Notes: generated from the letters alone by a model not told the origin. 64,000 nt of DNA from an uncultured Pseudohongiella sp. (GCA_951812715.1 OX638323.1:3204577-3268576), one strand, 5' to 3'; positions 1 through 8,852 are shown, counted from the stretch's first letter. Made by a program: numbers and translations.

Positions 1-41
1 GTTGATGCAGACGCAATCGTTTGTAGCCTACAATGAATAGG

Positions 42-1049
42 TCAAGTTACCACGCAGGCAAGCAACTGCGCCTCCAGTGACTCATCCAAATGATCCGATA
101 TCATTTCAATGCGGCTCTCCAGGCAATCGTCTAGCTTAGCTTCTGTTAGCGCATCGGTAGTGAGGTTATATCCAAACACACCTGCATCCGTGATAAACAC
201 AGCCTTCATTCGTTCAACCCGTAAACCTGTTAAGAATGAAACCAACCGTTGGCGGCTAAAAACCCAATCAGGGGAAAAGCGCCAACCGACACTGTTATAG
301 CCTTCTCCCTCGTTCATCGCTTTAATGAAACTGCACTTGGGTATGGGAGCTTCTGAAGCCAATGGCTTTGCATGGTTTTCGTGATGATGGTGGTGATGCG
401 ATGCTATGAGTTGGTTTGCGGTTGAGCCTTGCAATACTGAAAATGGAATCTCCCCATGCTTTGTAAAGATCACGTTAGTATGAGATTGCCCTTGTTGTTT
501 GACGTAGGCGACTAATGTTGCTTTATCTTCCTCTTGGTATAGGTCCAACTTATTGCCGATGACAGTATCAGCTATACTGATCTGTTGATTAAATGTGTCA
601 TGATTGGTATAGCGCTGGTCGGATAACTTTCTGGCATCCACCAATGAAACTGTTTTATGTAACGATAATACGTCCTGATAGCATTCCGCTGAGAGAGCCT
701 GCAATACCTCTTTTGGATGACCAAGTCCCGTGGGTTCGATGAGTAAGCGATCGGGATTGGATTTGGTCAATAATTGATTTAACGCAATCTGCATAGGAAG
801 CCCGGCGGCACAACACATACACCCACCCGGCACTTCACGAATAAAAAGACCATCACCATTTGGTTCTTGTCCTTCAAGTAAACTGCCATCCACACCAATT
901 TCTCCGAATTCATTAATCAATACTGCCCAGCGCTCATTAGTGGGTTTGTACTTGAGTAAATGCAAGATTGTAGATGTTTTACCAACCCCTAAAAACCCAG
1001 TAATGATGTTGGTGGGAACAGATCGAATAGCGGGTCGCTTAGAATTCAT
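42..1049 (-). CDS. CobW/COG0523-family GTPase with His-rich segment
   Basis: G3E-family P-loop GTPase of 335 aa, a family of putative zinc metallochaperones often made under zinc starvation. Visible: Walker A GFLGVGKTS at residues 18-26, the metal-binding C-x-C-C motif at C77/C79/C80 (GGCMCC), the NKLD guanine-specificity motif near 166, and a run of six histidines at 218-223 that should bind Zn(II). Last gene of the minus-strand zinc operon; its ATG overlaps the end of the upstream carbonic-anhydrase-like gene by 11 bp. The motifs make the family secure; the client protein that receives zinc cannot be told from sequence. Confidence 0.88.
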   Translation of the reverse strand: MNSKRPAIRSVPTNIITGFLGVGKTSTILHLLKYKPTNERWAVLINEFGEIGVDGSLLEGQEPNGDGLFIREVPGGCMCCAAGLPMQIALNQLLTKSNPDRLLIEPTGLGHPKEVLQALSAECYQDVLSLHKTVSLVDARKLSDQRYTNHDTFNQQISIADTVIGNKLDLYQEEDKATLVAYVKQQGQSHTNVIFTKHGEIPFSVLQGSTANQLIASHHHHHHENHAKPLASEAPIPKCSFIKAMNEGEGYNSVGWRFSPDWVFSRQRLVSFLTGLRVERMKAVFITDAGVFGYNLTTDALTEAKLDDCLESRIEMISDHLDESLEAQLLACVVT

Positions 1050-1560
1050 TGACTAACCTCTTTAATCCTGCAACCAGGGTATAATTTACAGACACGAAAG
1101 ATTTAGAAAAGTTGATGTATTCCGGAGATACTTTCTCTATAGATGCAAAATTGAATCCCGGGCCAATGCTTATCATCGACGGTACATGATAGATCTCTGG
1201 AAGATCAACTTCATCTACAAAATAGTTATGCTGAATAACGCAAGCATTACCAATAGTTGTGCATAACACCACGTTATTGAAACCAATAAGAGCATCGCTT
1301 CCTATACTACAGGGCACTTGTGCAATGGAGCGAAGAAAAATAGAGATTCGTGGTCCAATGGAAACAGTAACGCCACCCTTGGAATGTATGACCACACCAA
1401 CCTTAATATTTGAGTCCTGCAAGATGTTGATTGGCTGAATTGCGCCTGATTCATTCACTTCATCTGCAAGTATGAACGTGTAAAAGACAACAAATATGTT
1501 TTCCTCGATGATGATGTGATCACAAATATTTTCCGTTGGGTCAATGAATGCCTTTTTCAA
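1039..1560 (-). CDS. gamma-carbonic-anhydrase-like left-handed beta-helix protein
   Basis: 173 aa protein with hexapeptide-repeat spacing (SIGPRIS, SIGSDALIG, TIGNACV, SIGPG), typical of the left-handed beta-helix of gamma-class carbonic anhydrases and acyltransferases. Histidines in the strands (VVIHSKG, IQHNYF) could be metal ligands, but the canonical three-His pattern is not obvious. Known context: Zur-regulated clusters such as the one around PA5535-PA5541 of Pseudomonas aeruginosa carry a gamma-CA-like gene next to CobW GTPases, as here. I infer a low-zinc paralogue or a CobW client. Activity is uncertain; it may be non-catalytic. Confidence 0.7.
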   Translation of the reverse strand: MKKAFIDPTENICDHIIIEENIFVVFYTFILADEVNESGAIQPINILQDSNIKVGVVIHSKGGVTVSIGPRISIFLRSIAQVPCSIGSDALIGFNNVVLCTTIGNACVIQHNYFVDEVDLPEIYHVPSMISIGPGFNFASIEKVSPEYINFSKSFVSVNYTLVAGLKRLVNEF

Positions 1561-1591
1561 GAAATTTTGATAGTGGATCGAAGGATTTTAT

Positions 1592-2956
1592 CTAAGCATA
1601 TTCATACTCTTTAGCCAGACAACTCTCAAATGATGTTCGGATATAAGCCTCATCCAGGTTCTTACCGATAAATACCATACGATTGATTGGTGTCTCTGTA
1701 CCCCAAGGACTTCCTGCTTCACTCCCAAACATCATATGTACTCCCTGAAAAACAATTCTATTGGGTACCCCTTTTACGCCGACAACGCCTTTCATTCGAT
1801 AAGTATCGACGCCTTGCACTTGCAGAAAAACACTCAACCAATTGTTGAGCTTATCCATATCAAATAATCCCGGTAGCTCTATAGCTATTGAAGAAACATC
1901 GCTGTCATGCGAATGCTCTGCATTAAAAAAATGTTCTGACAACGGCGTATATTCGGTCTCATCTTGTGAGACCAATATCAAATCAAATTCTTCCGGAGTA
2001 TGCTGGGTGAATATCGCAATCGATTGTGCATCACTTAAGGAAAAACTGAACTCGTAGATGTCCCTGCCTTCCAGTTTTAGCGTATAGTGCTTTCCGAGAT
2101 CGGCTAAAAATTGTCCATGATTAAGCGCTTGTGGCGGCGAAGAGAATTTGACGAACAGCTTTTCTGCCATTTCCAGTAAATCACTATTTGGGCCCTCATT
2201 AGCCGCTGTCATCAGGATAGACATCTGTGGATCTGGGCCCGCTGCCATTTGAAGCTTGTAGTCTCCTGCAGGTAAGTTCCAAATACCCGCCCACTCAAAC
2301 GGGTATTCCGGCTCCAGAAAATTGGGTTTGAGTTCTACAGCACGCGCTATGTTAAAACCACCAATACCCAGTAACTCATCAATCGAAGTGTTGGCCATTA
2401 TTGCTGGATACAAGCTAGCCATTTGATTGATCGAACGCAAGCGATGCTTTAGTTCTCGTTGTTCTGTTGCTGAAACCAAGTCAACTTTATTTAGAATAAT
2501 TCGGTCCGCAAAAGCCAATTGAGCTAATACTTCATCAGTATTACCATCCAGATGTGGGCCAACATGCTTGGCATCAACCAGAGTAATAATTCCATCTAGT
2601 TCGAAATTTTCCTGAACATTGTCATCGACAAAAAAGGTTTGTGCAACCGGGCCAGGGTCTGCCATGCCAGTGGTTTCTAGTATGACGCGGTCAAATTTAT
2701 CTTTGCGCTTGACCAAGTCACCTAAAATACGAATCAAATCGCCGCGCACGGTACAGCAGATACACCCGTTGTTCATCTCAAACACTTCTTCATCAGCGTT
2801 GATGACCAGGTCCTGATCAATACCTATTTCACCGAACTCATTTTCTATCACAGCGATACGCAGGCCGTGCTCTTCTGACAATATGCGATTGAGTAAAGTG
2901 GTTTTGCCACTACCTAAAAAACCGGTTAGAACAGTAACAGGAATTCTATTTGTCAT
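1592..2956 (-). CDS. CobW/COG0523-family GTPase with C-terminal CobW_C domain
   Basis: 454 aa GTPase of the zinc metallochaperone group. Walker [10 protein letters not shown] at residues 12-20, the C-x-C-C metal site NGCICC at C65/C67/C68, NKVD in the G4 region, and a C-terminal CobW_C-like domain over roughly the last 100 residues. It is the longer paralogue of the His-rich GTPase 1.5 kb downstream in the same operon. Two different COG0523 proteins flanking a gamma-CA-like protein suggest a role in delivering scarce zinc rather than cobalamin synthesis (inference). No frameshifts; the start is the first ATG before the P-loop. Confidence 0.88.
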   Translation of the reverse strand: MTNRIPVTVLTGFLGSGKTTLLNRILSEEHGLRIAVIENEFGEIGIDQDLVINADEEVFEMNNGCICCTVRGDLIRILGDLVKRKDKFDRVILETTGMADPGPVAQTFFVDDNVQENFELDGIITLVDAKHVGPHLDGNTDEVLAQLAFADRIILNKVDLVSATEQRELKHRLRSINQMASLYPAIMANTSIDELLGIGGFNIARAVELKPNFLEPEYPFEWAGIWNLPAGDYKLQMAAGPDPQMSILMTAANEGPNSDLLEMAEKLFVKFSSPPQALNHGQFLADLGKHYTLKLEGRDIYEFSFSLSDAQSIAIFTQHTPEEFDLILVSQDETEYTPLSEHFFNAEHSHDSDVSSIAIELPGLFDMDKLNNWLSVFLQVQGVDTYRMKGVVGVKGVPNRIVFQGVHMMFGSEAGSPWGTETPINRMVFIGKNLDEAYIRTSFESCLAKEYEYA

Positions 2957-3102
2957 GATTAAGCTCCAATAATTTAGTGTGGCTCTATCTCTCAGTACAA
3001 AGATTAAAATCTTTTATACGCTTTTTGTTTAAGCAAATGCCTCAAAACAGTGTGTCGTTGGTGATTTATCCACTTGTCAAGACGAAATGGTTGTCTGCCT
3101 CT

Positions 3103-3288
3103 TTACTTGGCAACATTCATTTGCGACAGCCTTTTTTTAAGCGCTTTTTGAAGCGTTTGTTTTGTATATGGCCTCATTTTCTTCCATTTCTGGCATTCTT
3201 CCCGGGTTCGACCACACCCGATGCACCAACCCTTAGGACCGGAGAATTCACAGACATCGATGCAAGGGCTTATCTTGGTCGCTTTCAT
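3103..3288 (-). CDS. DUF1289 small cysteine-rich protein
   Basis: 61 aa protein starting MKATKISPC. The cysteine pattern SPCIDVC...GWCIGCGRT is the signature of DUF1289, often annotated as a putative Fe-S protein; here it could bind iron or zinc. I chose the internal ATG because the extra upstream residues are not DUF1289-like and would overlap the preceding gene. It begins 7 bp after the stop of the unknown protein at 3296-3736, consistent with one transcript. Function is unknown. Confidence 0.8.
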   Translation of the reverse strand: MKATKISPCIDVCEFSGPKGWCIGCGRTREECQKWKKMRPYTKQTLQKALKKRLSQMNVAK

Positions 3289-3295
3289 TATTCCA

Positions 3296-3736
3296 TCACT
3301 CAACTTTATGCAATGCCTGTTCAACACTTGCCTCGAGTTGCCGAAGCCTGTTGAACTCTTCGAGAAGACGTTGCTCCAGGTTTTTGAAATTAAGAGGCAG
3401 TGTTCGGGAGCATATGTTATATCCCTCACCGATCACACTATAGCCCTTCCAGCTATTTATACGATCAGCTTCTAGCGCTAGAAACTCTGCTATAAACCGC
3501 TGCTGTTGCGGACAGTCCTCTTCTGCATGCATGCAAACAGGAAATTCCTTTTTTCGTATCTGCGGAGCTTCAATAAAGGTTTCAAAATGAACTCCGCCAT
3601 TGTTCTGGTTATACCAGGTTTCCTTATAGAGCTGGAGATAAGAGCCACGGTTAAAAATATCCCATCCATTATCAAACCAATTTGACTTTCTCAACGCTTG
3701 TTCGAGGTTGCGAAAAACCTTTTTTAAATCTTTCAT
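3296..3736 (-). CDS. unknown protein of the zinc operon
   Basis: 146 aa soluble protein, start chosen at MKDLKKVFRN because it removes a poorly supported extension; an ATG ten codons upstream is possible. I do not recognise a family. Visible: a central stretch rich in aromatic residues (GWDIFN, KETWYNQNNGG), a Cys/His-containing segment (FPVCMHAEEDC) that could bind metal, and a charged, probably helical C-terminus. It lies between the zinc-binding protein gene and DUF1289 on the same strand, so co-regulation with zinc uptake is likely. Confidence 0.6.
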   Translation of the reverse strand: MKDLKKVFRNLEQALRKSNWFDNGWDIFNRGSYLQLYKETWYNQNNGGVHFETFIEAPQIRKKEFPVCMHAEEDCPQQQRFIAEFLALEADRINSWKGYSVIGEGYNICSRTLPLNFKNLEQRLLEEFNRLRQLEASVEQALHKVE

Positions 3737-3795
3737 AATGTTTCTGTAACCTCCACTAGCAAGCACTATAAAGCAAATCTATATTGATAACAGAT

Positions 3796-4713
3796 CTAAC
3801 TACGATAATTATGGGCTTTTGTTTTTGTTGTGGCTGTCAAAGTAGCAGAGATCGATTCGATGTTGTAACGCATCATGTCCAGGTACGTAGCAGCAGGGCC
3901 TTTATCTTCACTCAATGCGTCGGAATAAAGATTCCCACCGATCGTAACGGCAGTCTCAGAAGCGATCTGTTTCAATAATCGATGATCGCTGATGTTTTCG
4001 ACAAACAAAGCCTTGATACCCTGTGATTTAATCTGATCAATCAATTTTGCTACATCGCTAGCTGTTGGCTCTGAATCGGTATTAAAACCGACAGGCGCTA
4101 TAAATTGAATGTTGAATTCCCGGCCTAAGTAACTAAATGCGTCATGACTTGTGACAACCACTCTCTGACTTTCTGGAATGGCGCCTATTTTCTGGGATAG
4201 GTCCTGCTCCAATAATTTCACTTTCCGAGTCAGTACTTCATTGCGGCGAACAAATTCATGGTTGTATTGCGGCGCTATCTCAATTAAAGCTTGAGTTATG
4301 TTGTCGATATAGATCTTGATATTCCGGAAACTTTGCCAGGCATGCGGGTCAACCTCATTATCTGAAATCAACGTTTTCACACCTTGGCTAGCGATAAGCC
4401 TTTTGTTGGAGTACCCATTGTTTTCCATGAGGCGCGTTATCCAACCCTCAAAACCCAAGCCATTCATGATGACCAAATCTGCATCGGCAATTGCAACGGC
4501 GTCAGAGGGTTTCGGCTGGTAAATATGTGCATCACTATTTCGGCCTACCAAATTTATGATATCAGCGCGGCTTCCTCCCAGTTCTGTGACTAAATCCTCA
4601 AGAATAGAGAAACTGGTGACAATCCGGATGTGTTGTCCTTCGTCAGCGGCCACGTTGATTGGGATAATACTCAATAGAACCACTAAAGCAAAAACACTGG
4701 TTTTTGTCTTCAT
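3796..4713 (-). CDS. znuA: zinc/manganese ABC transporter substrate-binding protein (ZnuA-like)
   Basis: 305 aa periplasmic cluster A-I metal-binding protein. The ATG at 4711-4713 gives a good signal peptide (MKTKTSVFALVVLLSIIPIN, cleavage near AADEG). Metal-ligand segments are recognisable: DAHIYQPKP (first His), DPHAWQS (second His), VVVTSHDAFSYLG (third His) and the acidic ligand region near FVEN. The long His-rich loop typical of ZnuA is missing, so manganese specificity cannot be excluded from the protein alone; the adjacent Zur gene and CobW proteins favour zinc. The gene is 4 bp downstream of the permease. Confidence 0.87.
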   Translation of the reverse strand: MKTKTSVFALVVLLSIIPINVAADEGQHIRIVTSFSILEDLVTELGGSRADIINLVGRNSDAHIYQPKPSDAVAIADADLVIMNGLGFEGWITRLMENNGYSNKRLIASQGVKTLISDNEVDPHAWQSFRNIKIYIDNITQALIEIAPQYNHEFVRRNEVLTRKVKLLEQDLSQKIGAIPESQRVVVTSHDAFSYLGREFNIQFIAPVGFNTDSEPTASDVAKLIDQIKSQGIKALFVENISDHRLLKQIASETAVTIGGNLYSDALSEDKGPAATYLDMMRYNIESISATLTATTKTKAHNYRS

Positions 4714-4717
4714 GCTG

Positions 4718-5581
4718 TTAAGCCTCCAAATGTCGCTTTGAAGTGGCCCATTTAACGTATCCCCCTTCCACACCAAGTAATAGAGAAATGATGTATAAAA
4801 ACCCAAGTGACAAGACTATCGCTGGTCCTGCTGGCAGATCAAAATAGTAGGACGTCATTAGCCCAACATAACAGCCGGTGAAGCTGAACAAAACTGAGAG
4901 AACTAATGTATGATCCAGTGTTCTTACCCAAAATCGTGCTGCTGCGGCAGGAAGCACCATAATGCCAATTGCCAATAGCGTACCCAATGCATGAAAGCCG
5001 GCGACAAGGTTAATCACCATCAACGCAAGGAAACCATAATGAGACAGCGCACTGGCAATACTTGAACGGCGTAAAAATAACGGATCAACACACTCGATCA
5101 CCAGGGGCCGGTATAGCAAGGCGAAGAGTATAAGGCTGATGCTGCAAATGCTGGCTAATAATAGAAGCGCAGCATTATCCAAGGCTAATATATTACCGAA
5201 CAGCACATGAAACAGATCCAAGTTGCTATGCCTCAAAGAGAGAATTAAAACGCCTAGAGCCAGGGAGATCAAATAGAAACCGGCTAAACTGGTGTCCTCC
5301 TCCAAGTGGGTACTGCGAGAGACCCAGCCCGACAATGCAACAACCAATAGCCCTGCGGTCAAACCACCGACCGTCATTCCGATAAGGGATACCCCAGTCA
5401 GTAGATAGGCAATCGCCGCACCCGGTAGAATAGCGTGTGCCATCGCATCACCGGTTAGACTCATTCGTCGCAATGTCATAAACACCCCGACCGGTACAGC
5501 TCCCAAACATACAGCGAGACTGCCCACCAGAGCACGTTGCATAAAGGTGTATTCAGTAAAGGGTTCAATGAATAGCATCAT
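4718..5581 (-). CDS. znuB: metal ABC transporter permease (ZnuB-like)
   Basis: 287 aa integral membrane protein of the ABC-3 permease family with about eight hydrophobic segments and the conserved early motif MSLTGDAMAHAILPGAAIA that contacts the ATPase. The ATG at 5579-5581 overlaps the TGA of the ATPase gene as ATGA, so translation is coupled. With the ATPase and binding protein it forms a complete high-affinity metal importer. Confidence 0.9.
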   Translation of the reverse strand: MMLFIEPFTEYTFMQRALVGSLAVCLGAVPVGVFMTLRRMSLTGDAMAHAILPGAAIAYLLTGVSLIGMTVGGLTAGLLVVALSGWVSRSTHLEEDTSLAGFYLISLALGVLILSLRHSNLDLFHVLFGNILALDNAALLLLASICSISLILFALLYRPLVIECVDPLFLRRSSIASALSHYGFLALMVINLVAGFHALGTLLAIGIMVLPAAAARFWVRTLDHTLVLSVLFSFTGCYVGLMTSYYFDLPAGPAIVLSLGFLYIISLLLGVEGGYVKWATSKRHLEA

Positions 5582-6309
5582 GCAACATCTTTCATGCACC
5601 AGTTGGCAGATTCATCAAACGCTTCGCACATACGTTGGGCTCGTTTGATATTCTCAGTTGTGAGTACTTCCAGTGTCTTACCAAAACCAATACGCTCGCG
5701 TGCAATCAATAGTGTTTTTTGGCAATGCTGTCGCACATACTCAAGATCGTGTGAAACCATTACTATAGTGCGTTTGTATTGATGCCATGATTGGATTACC
5801 CGAGTGAGATCCGCTATTGTTTTTGCATCGATCGCGTTGAATGGTTCATCCAATAAGATAATGGGTCTGTTTTGTAGTAACACGCGGGCAAATAATACCC
5901 GCTGTATTTGCCCGCCAGACAAGGTGTTTATCATGCGATTCTCAAACCCCTGCAAACCAACAGCACCTATGGCATCCTCACATTGGGTATGTTGTTCACG
6001 CCCAATTGATTGTTGGAAACCAATACTTTGCCACAATCCCGTAGCTACCAATTCTGCCACCGTGAGGGGAAATGAGCGGTCAATCTGCGTTTGTTGTGGT
6101 AAATAGGCCACTTCATTTGGATTTAGCCCTTTAATACAGCCTTGCTCGACGGACATTAATCCTGCTAACGCATTCAATAAAGTTGATTTTCCAGCACCAT
6201 TTGGCCCGACGACAGCCAGAAGATCACCGACCTCTATCGTTGCGGTAACGTGATGAACCGCTGGATGTTGTTCATAAACAAGTGTGAGGTTGTTTAGCTC
6301 AATACTCAT
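5578..6309 (-). CDS. znuC: metal ABC transporter ATP-binding protein (ZnuC-like)
   Basis: 243 aa ABC ATPase starting MSIELNNLTL. Walker A GPNGAGKST at residues 35-43, Q-loop YLPQQTQID, signature LSGGQ, Walker B IILLDEPF and the switch His in VSHDLEY are all intact. The chosen ATG (6307-6309) overlaps the stop of a 39-codon upstream gene as ATGA, which fixes the start; the longer upstream reading is just the other frame of that small gene. Energises the neighbouring permease. Confidence 0.92.
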   Translation of the reverse strand: MSIELNNLTLVYEQHPAVHHVTATIEVGDLLAVVGPNGAGKSTLLNALAGLMSVEQGCIKGLNPNEVAYLPQQTQIDRSFPLTVAELVATGLWQSIGFQQSIGREQHTQCEDAIGAVGLQGFENRMINTLSGGQIQRVLFARVLLQNRPIILLDEPFNAIDAKTIADLTRVIQSWHQYKRTIVMVSHDLEYVRQHCQKTLLIARERIGFGKTLEVLTTENIKRAQRMCEAFDESANWCMKDVA

Positions 6310-6425
6310 AGCAATCCGGTTACACCGAGCACCATTGCCCAAACAAAAATACATAAGGTGATTGCAAATGCTACACGAGCAGTTGCACTCCAATAGAATA
6401 ATGGTCTAATAATTCTTGATTTCAT
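6306..6425 (-). CDS. 39-residue single-pass membrane protein
   Basis: Small gene not seen at usual ORF cut-offs. It reads MKSRIIRPLFYWSATARV followed by a hydrophobic helix of about 20 residues ending GVTGLL. Both ends are coupled: its ATG overlaps the TAA of the merC-like gene (TAATG, 6423-6427), and its TGA overlaps the ATPase start (ATGA, 6306-6309). The positively charged N-terminus and single membrane segment fit a small transporter subunit or assembly factor. I recognise no named family; the role is inferred only from position inside the zinc importer operon. Confidence 0.65.
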   Translation of the reverse strand: MKSRIIRPLFYWSATARVAFAITLCIFVWAMVLGVTGLL

Positions 6426-6833
6426 TATATATGTACATCAAGCTTATCATTAAGGCAGGCGCAATCTTGATGGTTTAGCGCATGGCACAGACCATAGTTA
6501 AGCCGGTGTCCAACGGCAACAAAACCTGCTCCTACAAGCGTCAGCATTTTTTCACCCACCTTTCCGATTCAATCTTCCCCTAACATCAACGTCAGCACCA
6601 ACATCGTTAACCCAATGGATCCCAAAAAATGGCTGGCGGTGATTATGTTCTTTACATCCCAAGAAAAGGGCATAAAAACTGCAAGGGATCACTGCTACTA
6701 CCATCCTGAAATCAAAAGCCTCATTATCCAGTTCCAATGTCGCAATGCTTGGTAGCATTAAAAGTAGTACGGGTAGAGACAGACAATGGATAGCGCATGC
6801 GATTGATAATCCAATGGCCATCTTATCTGTCAC
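6425..6833 (-). pseudogene. MerC-domain membrane protein, frameshifted
   Basis: The N-terminal part (MTDKMAIGLSIACAIHCLSL) is a MerC-like membrane protein with the typical Cys in a helix followed by His-Cys. The reading is then broken: the homologous continuation (GSIGLTMLVLTLMLGED) is in another frame, shifted at an A6 run at 6624-6629 on the plus strand, and that frame carries an in-frame TGA at 6569-6571 before resuming with IGKVGEKMLTLVGAG down to a TAA at 6425-6427. One frameshift plus one nonsense codon argue for real decay, though a homopolymer sequencing error could explain the first. It sits directly downstream of zur; MerC-like proteins are known in Zur-linked operons. Confidence 0.7.
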
Positions 6834-6870
6834 TACTTGTTAGATTTTCATAAGGTACTTTTCCCAAATA

Positions 6871-7332
6871 TTAAGCTGCCTGCGCAATGCAACTTTCGCA
6901 TAGGCAGTTCATTTCCAATTGAGTGCTTATAAGCCTGAACCCAGCTTCATTTACGCTTGACCGTAGCTCATTAATTGTTGCTGAATTAAGATCAATTTCT
7001 TTTACTTTGCTACATTGCCGACAAATTAAGAACTGCGGTATGGCATGTGCATGACTGCAACTAATGTGGGCGCAGGCGACATATTTATTGGCGAGACTCA
7101 GTTTATGCACTAAATGCTCATTTTCCAGAAATTCTAGAATACGGTAGACTGACATGGGCGGCATGTTGTCACCGTACTGTTGTTTACAAAAATCTATCAA
7201 CTCATAAGCAGAAAGCGCCTTATTAGATTGGACAAGTCCGGCCAAAATGTTTTTTCTTTTTACTGTTAAGCGGGCACCATGAGCTTTACATTTTTTCTCT
7301 GCATGTCCAATAATTCTGTCGACGTAATTCAT
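6871..7332 (-). CDS. zur: Fur-family transcriptional regulator, Zur-like
   Basis: 153 aa Fur-superfamily repressor: N-terminal winged-helix (residues about 15-90, with MSVYRILEFLENEHLVHKL as recognition region), then a metal-binding dimerisation domain with His/Cys-rich SCSHAHAIP and two CxxC-type zinc sites (CRQC, CLCESC). Spacing and the adjacent zinc transporter and CobW genes point to Zur rather than Fur. First gene of the minus-strand operon, so it is probably autoregulated. A TATAAT hexamer lies at 7346-7351 on the minus strand, 13 bp before the ATG; I could not identify a convincing Zur palindrome. Confidence 0.85.
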   Translation of the reverse strand: MNYVDRIIGHAEKKCKAHGARLTVKRKNILAGLVQSNKALSAYELIDFCKQQYGDNMPPMSVYRILEFLENEHLVHKLSLANKYVACAHISCSHAHAIPQFLICRQCSKVKEIDLNSATINELRSSVNEAGFRLISTQLEMNCLCESCIAQAA

Positions 7333-7607
7333 GGTAGTTACCTAAATTATAATCGTGTCTTTCCCATCAAACTTACATAAGTTCATCAATCAATAGTTTG
7401 ATGATTCGAGACGTGCAATTCAATCGCTATAATCAAGTGTTAATAATAAACGACGCTATTTCGCCGCCAGGGCGGGCGACCGATGCACCAGGCCAGCATT
7501 TTCATTACCTTCTCAAAATTCGCCTTTTAGTAAGGCAACATCTCCACAGTTAAGTTGTTGGATATCATGCTGGTTTTGATAGAGACCAGATTCACTATCG
7601 GACTTGC

Positions 7608-7930
7608 CCTGACGCAGGATCGCGTCCAGGTCCGTGTCCGCCCCCCAGCGGCACGAACGCCGCGCGGTCCTCCTTCGGCGGACGGGCGAACTCGGCGTTG
7701 AAAGCCGGCAGGTAGGTCTCCCGCACATACCGGTTCGCCGCCTCCATCTTCGTGATCCCCGCTGCCGCCAACTCCTTCACCACCCGATCCTGGTGTGTCC
7801 GGAACGTGCGCTCGCAAACCCCGGGCATCTCCGCCGCCCGCGCCTGCGTCAGACGACGCTCCTACCACATCGTGTACGTATTTTCGAATACTTCCAACCT
7901 CCGATCCTGCTTCCGTTGCGCCACGCCCAT
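7608..7930 (-). pseudogene. ISNCY-family transposase remnant with internal deletion
   Basis: Reading from 7930 gives an N-terminal transposase helix-turn-helix segment (QRKQDRRLEVFENTYTMW, then a TAG at 7862-7864, then ERRLTQARAAEM and ERTFR). It is joined directly to the C-terminal end of the catalytic domain (HQDRVVKELAAAGITKMEAA, RETYLPAFNAEFARP, FVPLGG). The middle of the integrase core, normally about 200 residues, is absent. A further frameshift in a C6 run (near 7640) separates the final TDLDAILRQ segment. Clearly dead. Confidence 0.75.
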
Positions 7931-7967
7931 AAAGCCTCCCGGTCGCCTCGAAAAACGACCACTGTAC

Positions 7968-7994
7968 GGCCGGACACTTTATTTGCTCTCTACA
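7968..7994. repeat. IS terminal repeat, copy 1
   Basis: 27-bp sequence (beginning ggccggacactttattt) that recurs 102 bp downstream in the same orientation with one mismatch. It lies just outside the start of the ISNCY remnant, so it is probably an IS end. No matching inverted end was found on the zinc-operon side. Confidence 0.6.
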
Positions 7995-8069
7995 ATCAAG
8001 TAAATCTAACTGAGGATACAAAATGATATGATATATCATATTGATTAATTTTGACTAGTCAAGCAAATT

Positions 8070-8096
8070 GGCCGGACACTTTATTTGTTCTCTACA
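8070..8096. repeat. IS terminal repeat, copy 2
   Basis: Second direct copy of the 27-bp IS-end-like sequence (26 of 27 bases identical to 7968-7994). The roughly 75 bp between the copies is very AT-rich. Two ends in direct orientation suggest an IS inserted twice or a nested insertion followed by deletion. Confidence 0.6.
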
Positions 8097-8182
8097 CTGA
8101 ATCCGAACAGCATTGACCACTTTGTCACGGACTTCTAATCTAGCGCACAAGATCGCGAGAAAAGTCTTTTGAGGATCTCATT

Positions 8183-8626
8183 ATGCGACGAAGCGGATTT
8201 GCGCTAATCACCGCGGCGGCAACGTTGTTGCTGATACCGTTCGCCGGCGCCCAGCGGGGAGGCGCCGAGGAAGACGTCATGGCGCGGCTGATCGGAAGCT
8301 GGCGCCTGGTCTCATTCAATTCGATCGCCGCCGACAGGCAGGAGACGCCGAGACCCTATTCGGTCGGACGTATCAGTTATGCCGCCGGCGGCCAGATGAG
8401 CGCGCAACTCATGCCAGAGAGCTGGCAGGATGGGGACGGTGAGGCAGGATACATTGCCTATTTCGGCCGTTACAGCGTCGATCTGGGGCGGCAGGCGATC
8501 ATTCACCAGGTGGAAGGGGCGTATAGTCGCAACATGCTCGGTCAATCGATGCCGCGCTATTTCGAATTGTCCGAAGTCGGCAATACGTTGATTCTGCAAA
8601 CGCGCAACAGCGACGGCAGAACCTAG
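8183..8626 (+). CDS. secreted lipocalin-like domain protein
   Basis: 147 aa with a signal peptide (MRRSGFALITAAATLLLIPF, cut near AGAQ). The mature part is a lipocalin_5-type domain: RLIGSWRLVSFNS opens the barrel, followed by GRISYAAGGQMSAQLM, and GRYSVD. The TAG at 8624-8626 appears premature: reading on in the same frame gives ARLRWERIVE and a stop at 8657-8659, which is the usual end of this domain. The protein may lack its last ten residues or be read through. Ligand and function unknown. Confidence 0.7.
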   Translation: MRRSGFALITAAATLLLIPFAGAQRGGAEEDVMARLIGSWRLVSFNSIAADRQETPRPYSVGRISYAAGGQMSAQLMPESWQDGDGEAGYIAYFGRYSVDLGRQAIIHQVEGAYSRNMLGQSMPRYFELSEVGNTLILQTRNSDGRT

Positions 8627-8691
8627 GCCCGGTTGCGCTGGGAGCGGATCGTTGAATGAAACCTGGCATTCGAGGGTAGAATAGGAGCGCC

Positions 8692-8832
8692 AGAAAGTCA
8701 GTAATCGCAACTTTATCGATTCTGGCGTTATTCGCTTGCGCCGAGGATTCCGGCGAACTTTCCGGAATTGTCTATAGCGAAGCCCAGGGGGGCGCGGCCT
8801 GCAAGATTAGGACGAGTTCGCGCAATACGTGA
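8692..8832 (+). pseudogene. possible decayed small lipoprotein
   Basis: An open stretch reads KSVIATLSILALFACAEDSG, which resembles a lipoprotein signal with lipobox LFAC, and continues to a TGA at 8830-8832. An AGGAG sits just upstream (about 8683-8687), but no ATG, GTG or TTG is in frame between it and the hydrophobic segment. Either the start codon was lost or this is chance. Weak call. Confidence 0.25.
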
Positions 8833-8852
8833 TTCCAGCCTTTTAATTCAAG

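Noticed and set aside
6569..6571. TGA in the merC-like gene as a recoded codon
   Set aside because: A separate frameshift breaks the same gene, so decay is simpler.
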